Shown here: positions 17,585-24,342 of the stretch, one piece after another
How the letters are laid out: every line of letters starts with the position of its first letter
Position numbering within the stretch: position 1 is the first letter of the stretch
Origin: JAQBDA01 sp041301185
GTDB lineage: Bacteria > Chloroflexota > Anaerolineae > Anaerolineales > UBA4823
Assembly: GCA_041301185.1 (NCBI GenBank)
Contig: JBFYSV010000194.1
Location: 1-46,175, forward strand
Direction: 5' to 3'
DNA: 46,175 nt
The notes under the pieces: generated by a model
Seen by the model: the letters and a program-made list of their open reading frames with translations, nothing else
Told to the model about the DNA's origin: nothing
Databases searched by the model: none
Made by a program: the position numbers and the translations under genes

Positions 17585-18067
17585 CTACCCCGCCGCTATG
17601 AGCCTTTGGATGTTCTCTTCAATTTGCTCTACTAAGGTTGGCAGGTTCGTTTGGACGCTGGGAGAAAGTGTATCACCGGGATCAAATCGCTCACCCTCGA
17701 TTCCGAGCAAGATAATCTCTGCAGGGAGGGTACCCGGGTAGAGCTTGTGCCCCAACGCCAATGTCTCTGCGACACCCCAACCATGGGCAGTATTAGACCC
17801 TGAGGTAAAGCCAGAGAGTTGAGTCAAGGCAACCTGGTGGATTGTGCCCGCCGGCGAACCGCTGTGTACAGCATCCACGATGATTGCTGCCTCAGCATCG
17901 TTGATGAGATCGAGCAGCGCCAGACCGGGTAATTGTTCGATCTCTACCCGCAAATATTGGTGTTCCAGGCTCAGATGGTATCTGGATTGCCAGCTCTGGA
18001 CAGCAGCTATTCCCGCGCCATCATCACTGCGCAGGCTTTGACCCACTCCTACCAGGACAATCTTCAT
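17585..18067 (-). CDS. Hydrogenase maturation endopeptidase (HycI/HyaD family)
   Basis: This 160-residue nickel-dependent protease would remove the C-terminal extension of HydA after metal-centre assembly. MKIVLVGVGQSLRSDDGAG carries the family N-terminal motif with an Asp ligand (usually GxGNxLxxDDGxG; here Q replaces N). AAIIVDAVHSGSPAGTIH holds the second Asp, and NTAHGWGVAETLAL holds the His ligand. It begins 10 bases after the thioredoxin-VKOR stop, so it belongs to the structural operon. Its likely substrate, HydA, has a nine-residue tail after DPCISCATH. Confidence 0.88.
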   Translation of the reverse strand: MKIVLVGVGQSLRSDDGAGIAAVQSWQSRYHLSLEHQYLRVEIEQLPGLALLDLINDAEAAIIVDAVHSGSPAGTIHQVALTQLSGFTSGSNTAHGWGVAETLALGHKLYPGTLPAEIILLGIEGERFDPGDTLSPSVQTNLPTLVEQIEENIQRLIAAG

Positions 18068-18077
18068 CGATTGCTGT

Positions 18078-19211
18078 TCAGCTTCGGCTTTTGGAGGATA
18101 CCTTCCAGGCAGATTTCGCAGCAGGGCTGCATGCCCAAAAGATCAAGGTCATAATTACAGCAGTGCTCAGGCACCAGGCGCAAGTAGCCCCAATTACGAA
18201 GGGCTCCAGGAACGTCAGATATATTGAAAACAACACGCCAAACAGCGCAAGTGCCCACAAGAGAATTGTTGCTGCTCTATTCCAGTTCTTTGGTCCGTAT
18301 CTCTTCGCAATCCAAACAACCAGGATAGAAACATAGCCTGCAACGCCCAGGATACCCACTGGGAGAATCCCGAACAGGGTTGCATAAGCGCTCTGTTGGA
18401 CGGCATTACAATCACCGACCGGGCCGCAGACTGCTTCTGTATTTGTGACTTCTACAAAGCTCATGTAGCTGGCAACCCCTAACCCGATAATTGCCAGGAC
18501 TGGGATCAGCCACTCAGGCCAGTTACTGCTCGCCATCTCCTTTGGTTTGGAAAAATTGGTCCCAACTGCGAAGACGCTGGCGATCATGCCTGAAAGAATC
18601 ACCACCGAAAGGATATTGCCAAACAGGTCAGAGGTGAACTTCTCCATGAATGACGCTGAAGAGCTGCCTGGCTGCCCGGTGGTCTCGGAGTTCTCGACCA
18701 CCGGGATTTCTGAGTTTTGGTTGTTCTCTGAAGAGTTGGTATCGTTTTGGCCGTTTGGGCTGGTCTGACCGCTGGCCGCGAGGGCTTCCTTCAAGCCAGG
18801 AATATCTGGAAGAGGGATACCACCCTGGGCAACTCCGTTTTCGATGATCCCTGGAAATTGTTCGGGGATTTCAAGCGAGCCTACCAGCACGGTTTCACCC
18901 ACGATCAAGCATGGCACGCCCAGTTTTTCTTCCGGTATTTGGAACCGGTCAATTGCTGCCATGTACAGCTCTTGTCCTTCCTGGATTGCAACATTGATCC
19001 CGACGATATTCAGATTTGAGCCAAATTTCTCGATTAAAGGTGGCAAATCTTCGTTGATAACTTTTTCACAGTGTCCGCAAGTGGGTGAGTAAAACAAAAC
19101 CGCGTTCACTGTCTGGGTCTGAGCAAATGCCGGGATAGACCAGGCTGATAAAATAAACAGAGTTACCAGGACTACTGCTATGATTTGATTATATACAGTG
19201 TTATTTTTCAT
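18078..19211 (-). CDS. Membrane thioredoxin-VKOR fusion protein
   Basis: A 377-residue thiol-disulfide protein. Residues 8-30 are a signal peptide/anchor ending SIPAFA. Residues 35-145 form an extracytoplasmic thioredoxin-like domain with active site C45-G-H-C48 and cis-Pro P100 (LGVPC). A polar, Asn/Ser-rich linker spans 147-187. From 195 on there is a helix and then the VKOR domain, with loop cysteines C262/C268 (CGPVGDC) and active-site C344-A-W-C347. Fused VKOR normally reoxidises its own thioredoxin domain and reduces quinone. Here the gene overlaps the hydA stop by 4 bases (ATGA), inside an operon for a cytosolic hydrogenase. That placement is odd, because the hydrogenase has no exported subunit. 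The protease follows after 10 bases. Confidence 0.88.
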   Translation of the reverse strand: MKNNTVYNQIIAVVLVTLFILSAWSIPAFAQTQTVNAVLFYSPTCGHCEKVINEDLPPLIEKFGSNLNIVGINVAIQEGQELYMAAIDRFQIPEEKLGVPCLIVGETVLVGSLEIPEQFPGIIENGVAQGGIPLPDIPGLKEALAASGQTSPNGQNDTNSSENNQNSEIPVVENSETTGQPGSSSASFMEKFTSDLFGNILSVVILSGMIASVFAVGTNFSKPKEMASSNWPEWLIPVLAIIGLGVASYMSFVEVTNTEAVCGPVGDCNAVQQSAYATLFGILPVGILGVAGYVSILVVWIAKRYGPKNWNRAATILLWALALFGVLFSIYLTFLEPFVIGATCAWCLSTAVIMTLIFWACSPAAKSAWKVSSKSRS

Positions 19212-20500
19212 ATACTATCGATATTTAGTTTCAAAAAGTGGGTTGCACATGAGATGCATGGATCATATGACCGCACTAAGTGCTCACAGGCAAGTGTTGC
19301 CTGCTCCTGGGGCATTTCAAGAACTTGCGGAGCCAGGACCCAAAGGTCTGCTTCGATCCTGGCCAGATTTTGAGCAGTGGGTGGGACGATCCGGGCGTAT
19401 AAGATCTCACCTTTTGAATCAACGATATAGCGGTGGTAGAGCAGACCGCGCGGGGCTTCGGATGCAGAACATCCTTCACCCGCCCTGACCTTAAATGCGA
19501 CGCAACTGGGACCACTCGGCTCGTAGGTTTTTGCCAGTCGCAGCGCTTCAGCGTAGACTTCAACCAATTCTACCGCCCTAGCAATGAGCGCTTTGTAGGG
19601 GTTCGTAATTGGTAGCTCGAGACCAATCTCACTGATTATCGCCTGTGCTTCAGGTCCGAGCTGTTCGGAATTGAGATTCAGGCGCGCCAGAGGCCCGGTG
19701 ATATAGGGTTTACCCTCCACATTGTGACTGTGCAGAGCGTTAGAATGGCGGACATGAGTCTCCAGATAGGCTTTCTCAAAGTCCTCCACTGCAAACGGCT
19801 CTTCATTGCTGGAGGACATTACATCCCCCTCCAGAATGCTGTACTCATTGGCGTGGCGGATGGCAACGAACTCATAATCATCGATGGTTAGTTCCGGAAA
19901 TGCCAGGTCAGCAGCCCAACGGACAGTCTCCCGCGATGCTTCCAATCCCCACTCAAGATCCGGGATCAAGGCTTTTATTTCCTCAACTATGGGCCAGCTA
20001 TAGAAACCACCTACACAGGTATTGACCGGGTGGACTGAACGCCCGCCAATCACCCGCAAAAGCTGGTTGCCAATCTTTTTCAGGCGCAAAGCCTTCTTGA
20101 CAACGTCTGGTGCAACTTCTGCCAGGCTTAATGCGCTCTCGTACCCGAGCAGATCGGGGGCTTGCAGCATATAAACGTGCAATGCGTGGCTCTCGATATA
20201 TTCCGCATCGTACAGCAAGCGCCGAAGTGCGCGGATCTCGGGGGTAACTTGAACACCCAAGGCTTTTTCCAATGCCTGAACGGAGCTCATCTGGTAGGCG
20301 ACAGGACATATACCGCATATCCGCGCCGTGATATCCGGCACTTGCTGGAAATTTCGGCCTCGTAAAAAGCCTTCGAAGAAGCGAGGCGGCTCATAGATAT
20401 TCAGCTCGATTTCTGCCACTGAACCATTTTTCAACCGAATGTATAGTGCTCCTTCGCCTTCGACGCGCGCCAGGGCAGGCACTTCGATATTCTGGTTCAT
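19208..20500 (-). CDS. hydA: NiFe hydrogenase large (alpha) subunit, group 3b
   Basis: This 430-residue subunit carries the NiFe active site. The N-terminal ligand motif is RICGIC (C62, C65) and the C-terminal one is DPCISC (C415, C418) followed by ATH421 and a nine-residue extension to be cleaved by the maturation protease. The short form, GEGALYIRL and the neighbours (beta, gamma and delta subunits in the order of Pyrococcus sulfhydrogenase hydBGDA) identify a group 3b bidirectional, NAD(P)-linked enzyme. Such enzymes can also reduce polysulfide or sulfur. There is no Tat signal and no membrane anchor, so it is cytosolic. The start ATGA overlaps the hydD stop by 4 bases. Confidence 0.95.
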   Translation of the reverse strand: MNQNIEVPALARVEGEGALYIRLKNGSVAEIELNIYEPPRFFEGFLRGRNFQQVPDITARICGICPVAYQMSSVQALEKALGVQVTPEIRALRRLLYDAEYIESHALHVYMLQAPDLLGYESALSLAEVAPDVVKKALRLKKIGNQLLRVIGGRSVHPVNTCVGGFYSWPIVEEIKALIPDLEWGLEASRETVRWAADLAFPELTIDDYEFVAIRHANEYSILEGDVMSSSNEEPFAVEDFEKAYLETHVRHSNALHSHNVEGKPYITGPLARLNLNSEQLGPEAQAIISEIGLELPITNPYKALIARAVELVEVYAEALRLAKTYEPSGPSCVAFKVRAGEGCSASEAPRGLLYHRYIVDSKGEILYARIVPPTAQNLARIEADLWVLAPQVLEMPQEQATLACEHLVRSYDPCISCATHFLKLNIDSI

Positions 20501-21282
20501 GGTTTTTCTCCTTGAACGGCTAACTCGTCGGCTACCTGGCGGAAAGCCGGAGCATAACCGGTAAAATACCGCAACAATTGGTAAGTTTCATTTGGATAAG
20601 ATTCGATCGGCCTCAAAATCGGTATCATCGTATCGACATCGGCATTTGGAACGGGTCCAAAGCAACCGTAGCAGCCGCGGCCCTTACTTGGGCAGAGCGC
20701 ACCACAGCCGGTGCGCGTCACAGGTCCCAAGCAGGCTACACCATTGGCGACCAGAACGCATAAATTGCCATCCCGTTTACAGTCCAAACATACCGAATGG
20801 GTTGGCAGGTTTGGACGCCGGTTTTGGAGTAGGGCAGCAATCACTTCGAGCGCCTGGTATTTGTTGATCGGGCAGCCCCAGAGCTCAAGGTCAACCTTTA
20901 CGTGTTCTGCAAGCGGCGTCGATGTATCCAGGGCGCTTAAGAAATTGGGGTGCTCGTACACCATCCAGGCTAGCTCGTCTTTATTAGCGAAGTTGCGTAA
21001 GGCTTGTATTCCACCGGCTGTGGCACAGGTTCCAAGCGCAACCAGGTAACGCGCCTGCGAACGTATTTCTTTGATTTTCTCGGCTTCGTGAGGGGTGCTG
21101 ACAGATCCTTCGACCAGGGCAACGTCATACGGGCCAGGTAAGACCCGGCTGCGCGCCTCTAAGAAATTGGCAAACTCAACCACTCCCACCAGGTCCAGAA
21201 GCTCATCTTCCAGGTTGAGAAGCGAAAGCTGGCAGCCGTCACAGGACGAGAACTTATATACAGCAATCTTCGGCTTACTCAT
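20497..21282 (-). CDS. hydD: NiFe hydrogenase small (delta) subunit, group 3b
   Basis: This 261-residue Fe-S subunit relays electrons from the NiFe site. C14/C17 (FSSCDGCQLS) are proximal cluster ligands, LVALGTCATAGG supplies the third, and the region SVCLDCKRDGNLC then CLGPVTRTGCGALCP and GRGCYGCFGP holds the cysteines of the other clusters. There is no signal peptide, as expected for cytosolic group 3. The ATG at 21282 (MSKPKIAVYKF) shares a base with the hydG stop (TGATG) and has GGAGGAGC upstream; the longer upstream frame is only an alternative reading inside hydG. Confidence 0.93.
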   Translation of the reverse strand: MSKPKIAVYKFSSCDGCQLSLLNLEDELLDLVGVVEFANFLEARSRVLPGPYDVALVEGSVSTPHEAEKIKEIRSQARYLVALGTCATAGGIQALRNFANKDELAWMVYEHPNFLSALDTSTPLAEHVKVDLELWGCPINKYQALEVIAALLQNRRPNLPTHSVCLDCKRDGNLCVLVANGVACLGPVTRTGCGALCPSKGRGCYGCFGPVPNADVDTMIPILRPIESYPNETYQLLRYFTGYAPAFRQVADELAVQGEKP

Positions 21283-22151
21283 CAGAGCTCCTCCACGTTG
21301 TAATAAGGCTCCAGCTGGGCAAAGCTGAATATCGGCCCATCCTTGCACACAAAATATGGACCGATTTGACAGTGCCCGCACTGTCCGAGACCGCATTTCA
21401 TGTTGCGTTCCAGAGAGACGAAGATCTGGTCTGACGGAACACGCCGGGCGAGAGCCTCGAAGACTACAAAGCGAATCATAATCTCTGGACCGCAAGTCAG
21501 CACAAAGGTTTTCTTTGGGTCCATGCGCATCCGGTAGAACAAAATGGGGACAACCCCCACCTGGCCTTTCCAACTCTCATCGCCGCGGTCCACGGTAATC
21601 ATCGTTTCGATTCCTGCTTTTTCCCAGGAATCGTACTCGTCTGTGTATTGGAGATCTTTTGGCGTGCGTGCGCCATAGAGCAGGACAACGCGCCCAAATT
21701 CCTCCCGGTGGTGGGCCACGTAGTAGAGCAGGGGTCGTAATGGTGGCAGCCCAATTCCACCTGTGCTGATAATGATATCTGAGCCTTTGGCTTGCTCAAG
21801 TGGCCAGTAAGTCCCGAAAGGTCCTCGCACGCCAATTACATCGCCTACTTTTAGCCGAGAGATGTTTTGGGTTACATTGCCGGTATATCGAATAGTATGG
21901 CCGATCAAATCCCGGTTTTCCGGGTCAGAGCTTATCGAAATTGCGGATTCGCCGTAACCTGGAAGATAGAGCATATTGAACTGGCCGGGCTGGAAAATGT
22001 AACCTTTGCTGAGAGCCGGGTCAAGAAAGCGCAGCCAGTAGGTCGCGATCCCGGGTGCTTCGGCTTCGATTTCGATGATCTCTGCCCAGTGAGGGCGCAT
22101 TGGGCGGGAATTAGTTACTGCGCTCGTCTGCGGAGCAATATTGGTGATCAT
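21282..22151 (-). CDS. hydG: Hydrogenase gamma subunit, FAD/NAD(P)-binding
   Basis: A 289-residue ferredoxin-NADP reductase-like subunit that exchanges electrons between Fe-S clusters and NAD(P)H. The FAD domain shows FQPGQFNMLYLPGYGESAIS (RxYS-equivalent region) and GVRGPFGTYW. The nucleotide domain begins IIISTGGIGLPPLRPLLYY and includes LTCGPEIMIRF. The C-terminal [2Fe-2S] site is C253, C258, C261 and C269 (KCGLGQCGHCQIGPYFVC), as in dihydroorotate dehydrogenase electron-transfer subunits. Its start overlaps the hydB stop by 4 bases (ATGA). Confidence 0.94.
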   Translation of the reverse strand: MITNIAPQTSAVTNSRPMRPHWAEIIEIEAEAPGIATYWLRFLDPALSKGYIFQPGQFNMLYLPGYGESAISISSDPENRDLIGHTIRYTGNVTQNISRLKVGDVIGVRGPFGTYWPLEQAKGSDIIISTGGIGLPPLRPLLYYVAHHREEFGRVVLLYGARTPKDLQYTDEYDSWEKAGIETMITVDRGDESWKGQVGVVPILFYRMRMDPKKTFVLTCGPEIMIRFVVFEALARRVPSDQIFVSLERNMKCGLGQCGHCQIGPYFVCKDGPIFSFAQLEPYYNVEEL

Positions 22152-23275
22152 GAGATAGGCTCCTTCTGCAAGGCGGCAACCTCAGCAGTAATATCGATTC
22201 CTGCCGGGCACCAGGTGATGCAACGCCCACACCCCACGCACCCAGAAACGCCGAACTGGTGATGCCAACTGGCGAGCTTGTGCGTTAACCATTGGCGATA
22301 CCGGGCTCGGGTATTGGGGCGTGTATTGCCTCCCGCGATGTAGGAATAGTCAGGATTGAAGCACGAGTCCCATACCCGCACCCGTTTGGATTGTTCTCCA
22401 TCCAGGCTGGGTTGGTCAAATGCATCCCAGCAGAAGCAAGTTGGGCAGACCTGGGTGCAATTTGTGCAGCTGATACATCTTTTTGCTACCACATCCCAGT
22501 GGGGGTGTTCCAAATTGCTCAGCAAGAATGCCGGCAGCTCTGGCGAATTGGGCATCACCCGTCCCATTCTCTTGCGGGCTTCGTCAATTCCTCGATTGGC
22601 GTTCTGGATCAAAAATGCACTGGCTGGCTGGATTGGCAATCCAGAAACGAGCATTTTGCCGGCTTCAGAGCCGATTTCAACCAGGAAAAAGTCCTCCAAT
22701 TCCGTTAAATTCAAGTCAAACCCGGTATCGGCTTTGGGGCCAGTGCCCATTGAATCGCAGAAACATGTCCCGCAAGGATGTAAGCAGTTCACCGAGAGGA
22801 TGAAGGCGCTTTCACGGCGCATCCGGTAGATCGGATCGCTCCATTCATCTCTCAAGAAAACACGGTCCTGGATATGGATTGCCGCCAATTCACATGGACG
22901 GACACCTACTAAAGCATAGGCGGGTATGGATTGAGGGGTTTCTTCTATCCTCCAGTTCCTGCCTTCTTTGGAAGCCGTGAACATTTCAGAACGGGGTGGG
23001 AAGAAGTACTGTTTCCAGGATGTCGCGCCTGGGGTTACATCGAAATAGCGAGGGTGCCCGGTATAGACCAGCCTGTAGCGACCACCATCCTGCTCGCTGG
23101 TATAGCCTTGGGGTAAATCCTCTAATCCTTGGATAGGCGCATAGGTGATTGCATCACCTTTCACTACGGGTCCGACTGTCTGGTAACCCATCGAATGCAG
23201 GGAGGCAATGAGCTGGTTAAAGGCAGGCTTTTGCAGGGCATAAGTGCTGCCGATTTCGAGGGTAGGCTCAGGCAT
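22148..23275 (-). CDS. hydB: Hydrogenase beta subunit, 4Fe-4S protein
   Basis: A 375-residue sulfhydrogenase-type beta subunit. The first half includes GVRPCELAAIHIQD and a Cys group (SVNCLHPCGTCFCDSMGTGP). The second half has two ferredoxin-type [4Fe-4S] motifs: CISCTNCTQVCPTC and CVGCGRCITWCPAG. Together with HydG it forms the NAD(P)-side module of group 3b hydrogenase; related subunits occur in anaerobic sulfite reductase A. The ATG at 23275 (MPEPTLEIGS) overlaps the preceding gene's stop by 8 bases. The longer frame to 23401 reads in the wrong frame of that gene. Confidence 0.93.
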   Translation of the reverse strand: MPEPTLEIGSTYALQKPAFNQLIASLHSMGYQTVGPVVKGDAITYAPIQGLEDLPQGYTSEQDGGRYRLVYTGHPRYFDVTPGATSWKQYFFPPRSEMFTASKEGRNWRIEETPQSIPAYALVGVRPCELAAIHIQDRVFLRDEWSDPIYRMRRESAFILSVNCLHPCGTCFCDSMGTGPKADTGFDLNLTELEDFFLVEIGSEAGKMLVSGLPIQPASAFLIQNANRGIDEARKRMGRVMPNSPELPAFLLSNLEHPHWDVVAKRCISCTNCTQVCPTCFCWDAFDQPSLDGEQSKRVRVWDSCFNPDYSYIAGGNTRPNTRARYRQWLTHKLASWHHQFGVSGCVGCGRCITWCPAGIDITAEVAALQKEPIS

Positions 23276-23759
23276 TGGACGCCTCCTGTCCGGGATGGGC
23301 AAACATATCCAGCAGTTGCAGGCGTGTGACCAGCAGCCGGCTGGCGACCACGTTTGCCAGGCGGCGCATGACGACATATCCCAGATCATGGTCCTCGTCA
23401 CATAGCTGGCGCAGTTTCGGCGCGTCTAGCAATACCAATCTCCCGGGTAAAACTGCCCTGGCGCTGGCTGTCCGTTGACGTACCACGGGTGTCACACTCG
23501 ACCAGCCAATAACTTCCATCGGTTCGGCGGTGAAGATCCGTTGACGCCCTCTGCCTGGCACGAAGATCTCAACGGCAATTCTGCCTTCCAGGACAATATA
23601 CAGGTAATCTTCTTTGTCCCCTTCGCGGAACAACTCCTCACCTGCTTCTACTGTCTTCAGGCTAGCGATCCCACACATGCTCTCGAAATGCATGGCTTCG
23701 ATCTCCTGGAACCAGGGGATCGATTGCAGGGCAGCACTAATTTCAGGGTCACAGTTCAT
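23268..23759 (-). CDS. Stand-alone cyclic-nucleotide-binding-domain protein, no HTH
   Basis: The first gene of the hydrogenase operon. The 163-residue protein is a single cNMP-binding beta-roll: LFREGDKEDYLYIVLEGRI matches the CRP-type strand-Gly pattern, and VIGWSSVTPVVRQRTASARA lies at the phosphate-binding cassette. The C-terminal helix (about 120-150) is the CRP C-helix equivalent. The chain then ends, so the winged-helix DNA-binding domain of CRP/FNR is absent. The cassette has W86 where CRP has the ribose-contacting Glu, while R96 remains near the phosphate-binding Arg position. The ligand may therefore not be cAMP. AGGAG lies 10 bases before the ATG. It overlaps hydB by 8 bases, suggesting a protein-level sensor or partner of the hydrogenase. 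Confidence 0.85.
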   Translation of the reverse strand: MNCDPEISAALQSIPWFQEIEAMHFESMCGIASLKTVEAGEELFREGDKEDYLYIVLEGRIAVEIFVPGRGRQRIFTAEPMEVIGWSSVTPVVRQRTASARAVLPGRLVLLDAPKLRQLCDEDHDLGYVVMRRLANVVASRLLVTRLQLLDMFAHPGQEASNA

Positions 23760-23817
23760 AGCTCAACTACTCCTTGAATATCTGGATATCTGTTTATCCT
23801 GATATTATTCCTCCATA

Positions 23818-23846
23818 TTTGTACTAAAATTCACAAAATTTGTCAG
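23818..23846 (-). promoter_or_regulatory. Hydrogenase operon promoter overlapped by a palindrome
   Basis: On the minus strand CTGACA (23846-23841) and TACAAA (23823-23818) are separated by exactly 17 bp; predicted start near 23811, about 52 bases before the first ATG. The imperfect palindrome TGACAAA-T-TTTGTGA (23845-23831) covers the -35 box and spacer, a position suited to a repressor or redox regulator. Confidence 0.45.
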
Positions 23847-23900
23847 GTGTAGTCTATCATCGAAACTGGGGCAAAATGTCACAGGTGTTTAGAATAAGTA

Positions 23901-23933
23901 ACCCCGGTCATTGAAACCGTACACAACCGGGGT
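23901..23933 (-). terminator. Hairpin downstream of tatA, weak terminator candidate
   Basis: ACCCCGGT (23901-23908) and ACCGGGGT (23926-23933) are an exact 8-bp inverted repeat with a 17-base loop. On the minus strand it lies 140 bases after the tatA stop, followed by a mixed TACTTATTCT. The large loop and poor T-run make it doubtful. The rest of 23760-24073 holds the hydrogenase promoter, an exact 12-bp palindrome at 24027-24038 (TCACCTAGGTGA) and no gene. Confidence 0.3.
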
Positions 23934-24073
23934 AGTGGGTCTATCTTATTGAATTTTATTACCGTATCAGAATTCGTGTAGGCCTGGACGAAATTGCTTC
24001 TTAAACCGCGTTGATCCGGTGCAAGTTCACCTAGGTGATCTTAGCAGGAAATTTCTTACTTTGTTTACGGGTA

Positions 24074-24259
24074 TCAGATTTCCCCGGTATCTTTCTTCTC
24101 GCTTTCATCGGCTTTCTTGTCTTCATCGCTCTGAAGGCCTTCTTTGAAAGCACGAATCCCGCTACCCAACTCTCCAGCAATTTTTCCGATCCGTCCCACG
24201 CCAAACAGAACCAGCACGATAACCAGGATGATGATAAGCTCAGTAGGTCCTAAACGCAT
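24074..24259 (-). CDS. tatA: Twin-arginine translocase subunit TatA/E
   Basis: A 61-residue single-span protein forming the Tat export pore. It has the standard N-terminal helix LGPTELIIILVIVLVLFGVG, the FG hinge, an amphipathic helix (RIGKIAGELGSGIRAFKEGL) and a charged Lys/Asp/Glu tail. GGAGG precedes the ATG. No tatC is in the window. It lies upstream of and in the same direction as the hydrogenase operon, but that enzyme shows no Tat signal, so the link is probably positional. Confidence 0.92.
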   Translation of the reverse strand: MRLGPTELIIILVIVLVLFGVGRIGKIAGELGSGIRAFKEGLQSDEDKKADESEKKDTGEI

Positions 24260-24330
24260 GATCTATCCTCCAAAAACCTAGTTTCTGTATTATGTATTCA
24301 ATCACCGGATACTTTTTTTCCTGTCTGTAT

Positions 24331-24336
24331 TATACT
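24331..24336 (+). promoter_or_regulatory. -10 box placing transcription start at the trmFO GTG
   Basis: TATACT ends 6 bases before the GTG at 24343. The conventional start point, 7 bases after the hexamer, is the G of that GTG, so the mRNA would be leaderless. This also argues against the upstream ATG at 24292, which lies before the promoter. Confidence 0.4.
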
Positions 24337-24342
24337 ACCCCA

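Noticed and set aside
21283..21573. Longer N-terminal extension of hydD rich in Cys
   Set aside because: It is an alternative frame of the hydG C-terminus, whose [2Fe-2S] cysteines give misleading Cys codons.
24027..24038. Exact 12-bp palindrome TCACCTAGGTGA downstream of tatA
   Set aside because: It has no loop for a hairpin, lies at no promoter, and a single 12-bp palindrome can arise by chance in 46 kb.
24074..24259. TatA as part of the hydrogenase export system
   Set aside because: The hydrogenase small subunit has no twin-arginine signal, the enzyme is a cytosolic group 3b type, and there is a promoter of its own between tatA and the operon.
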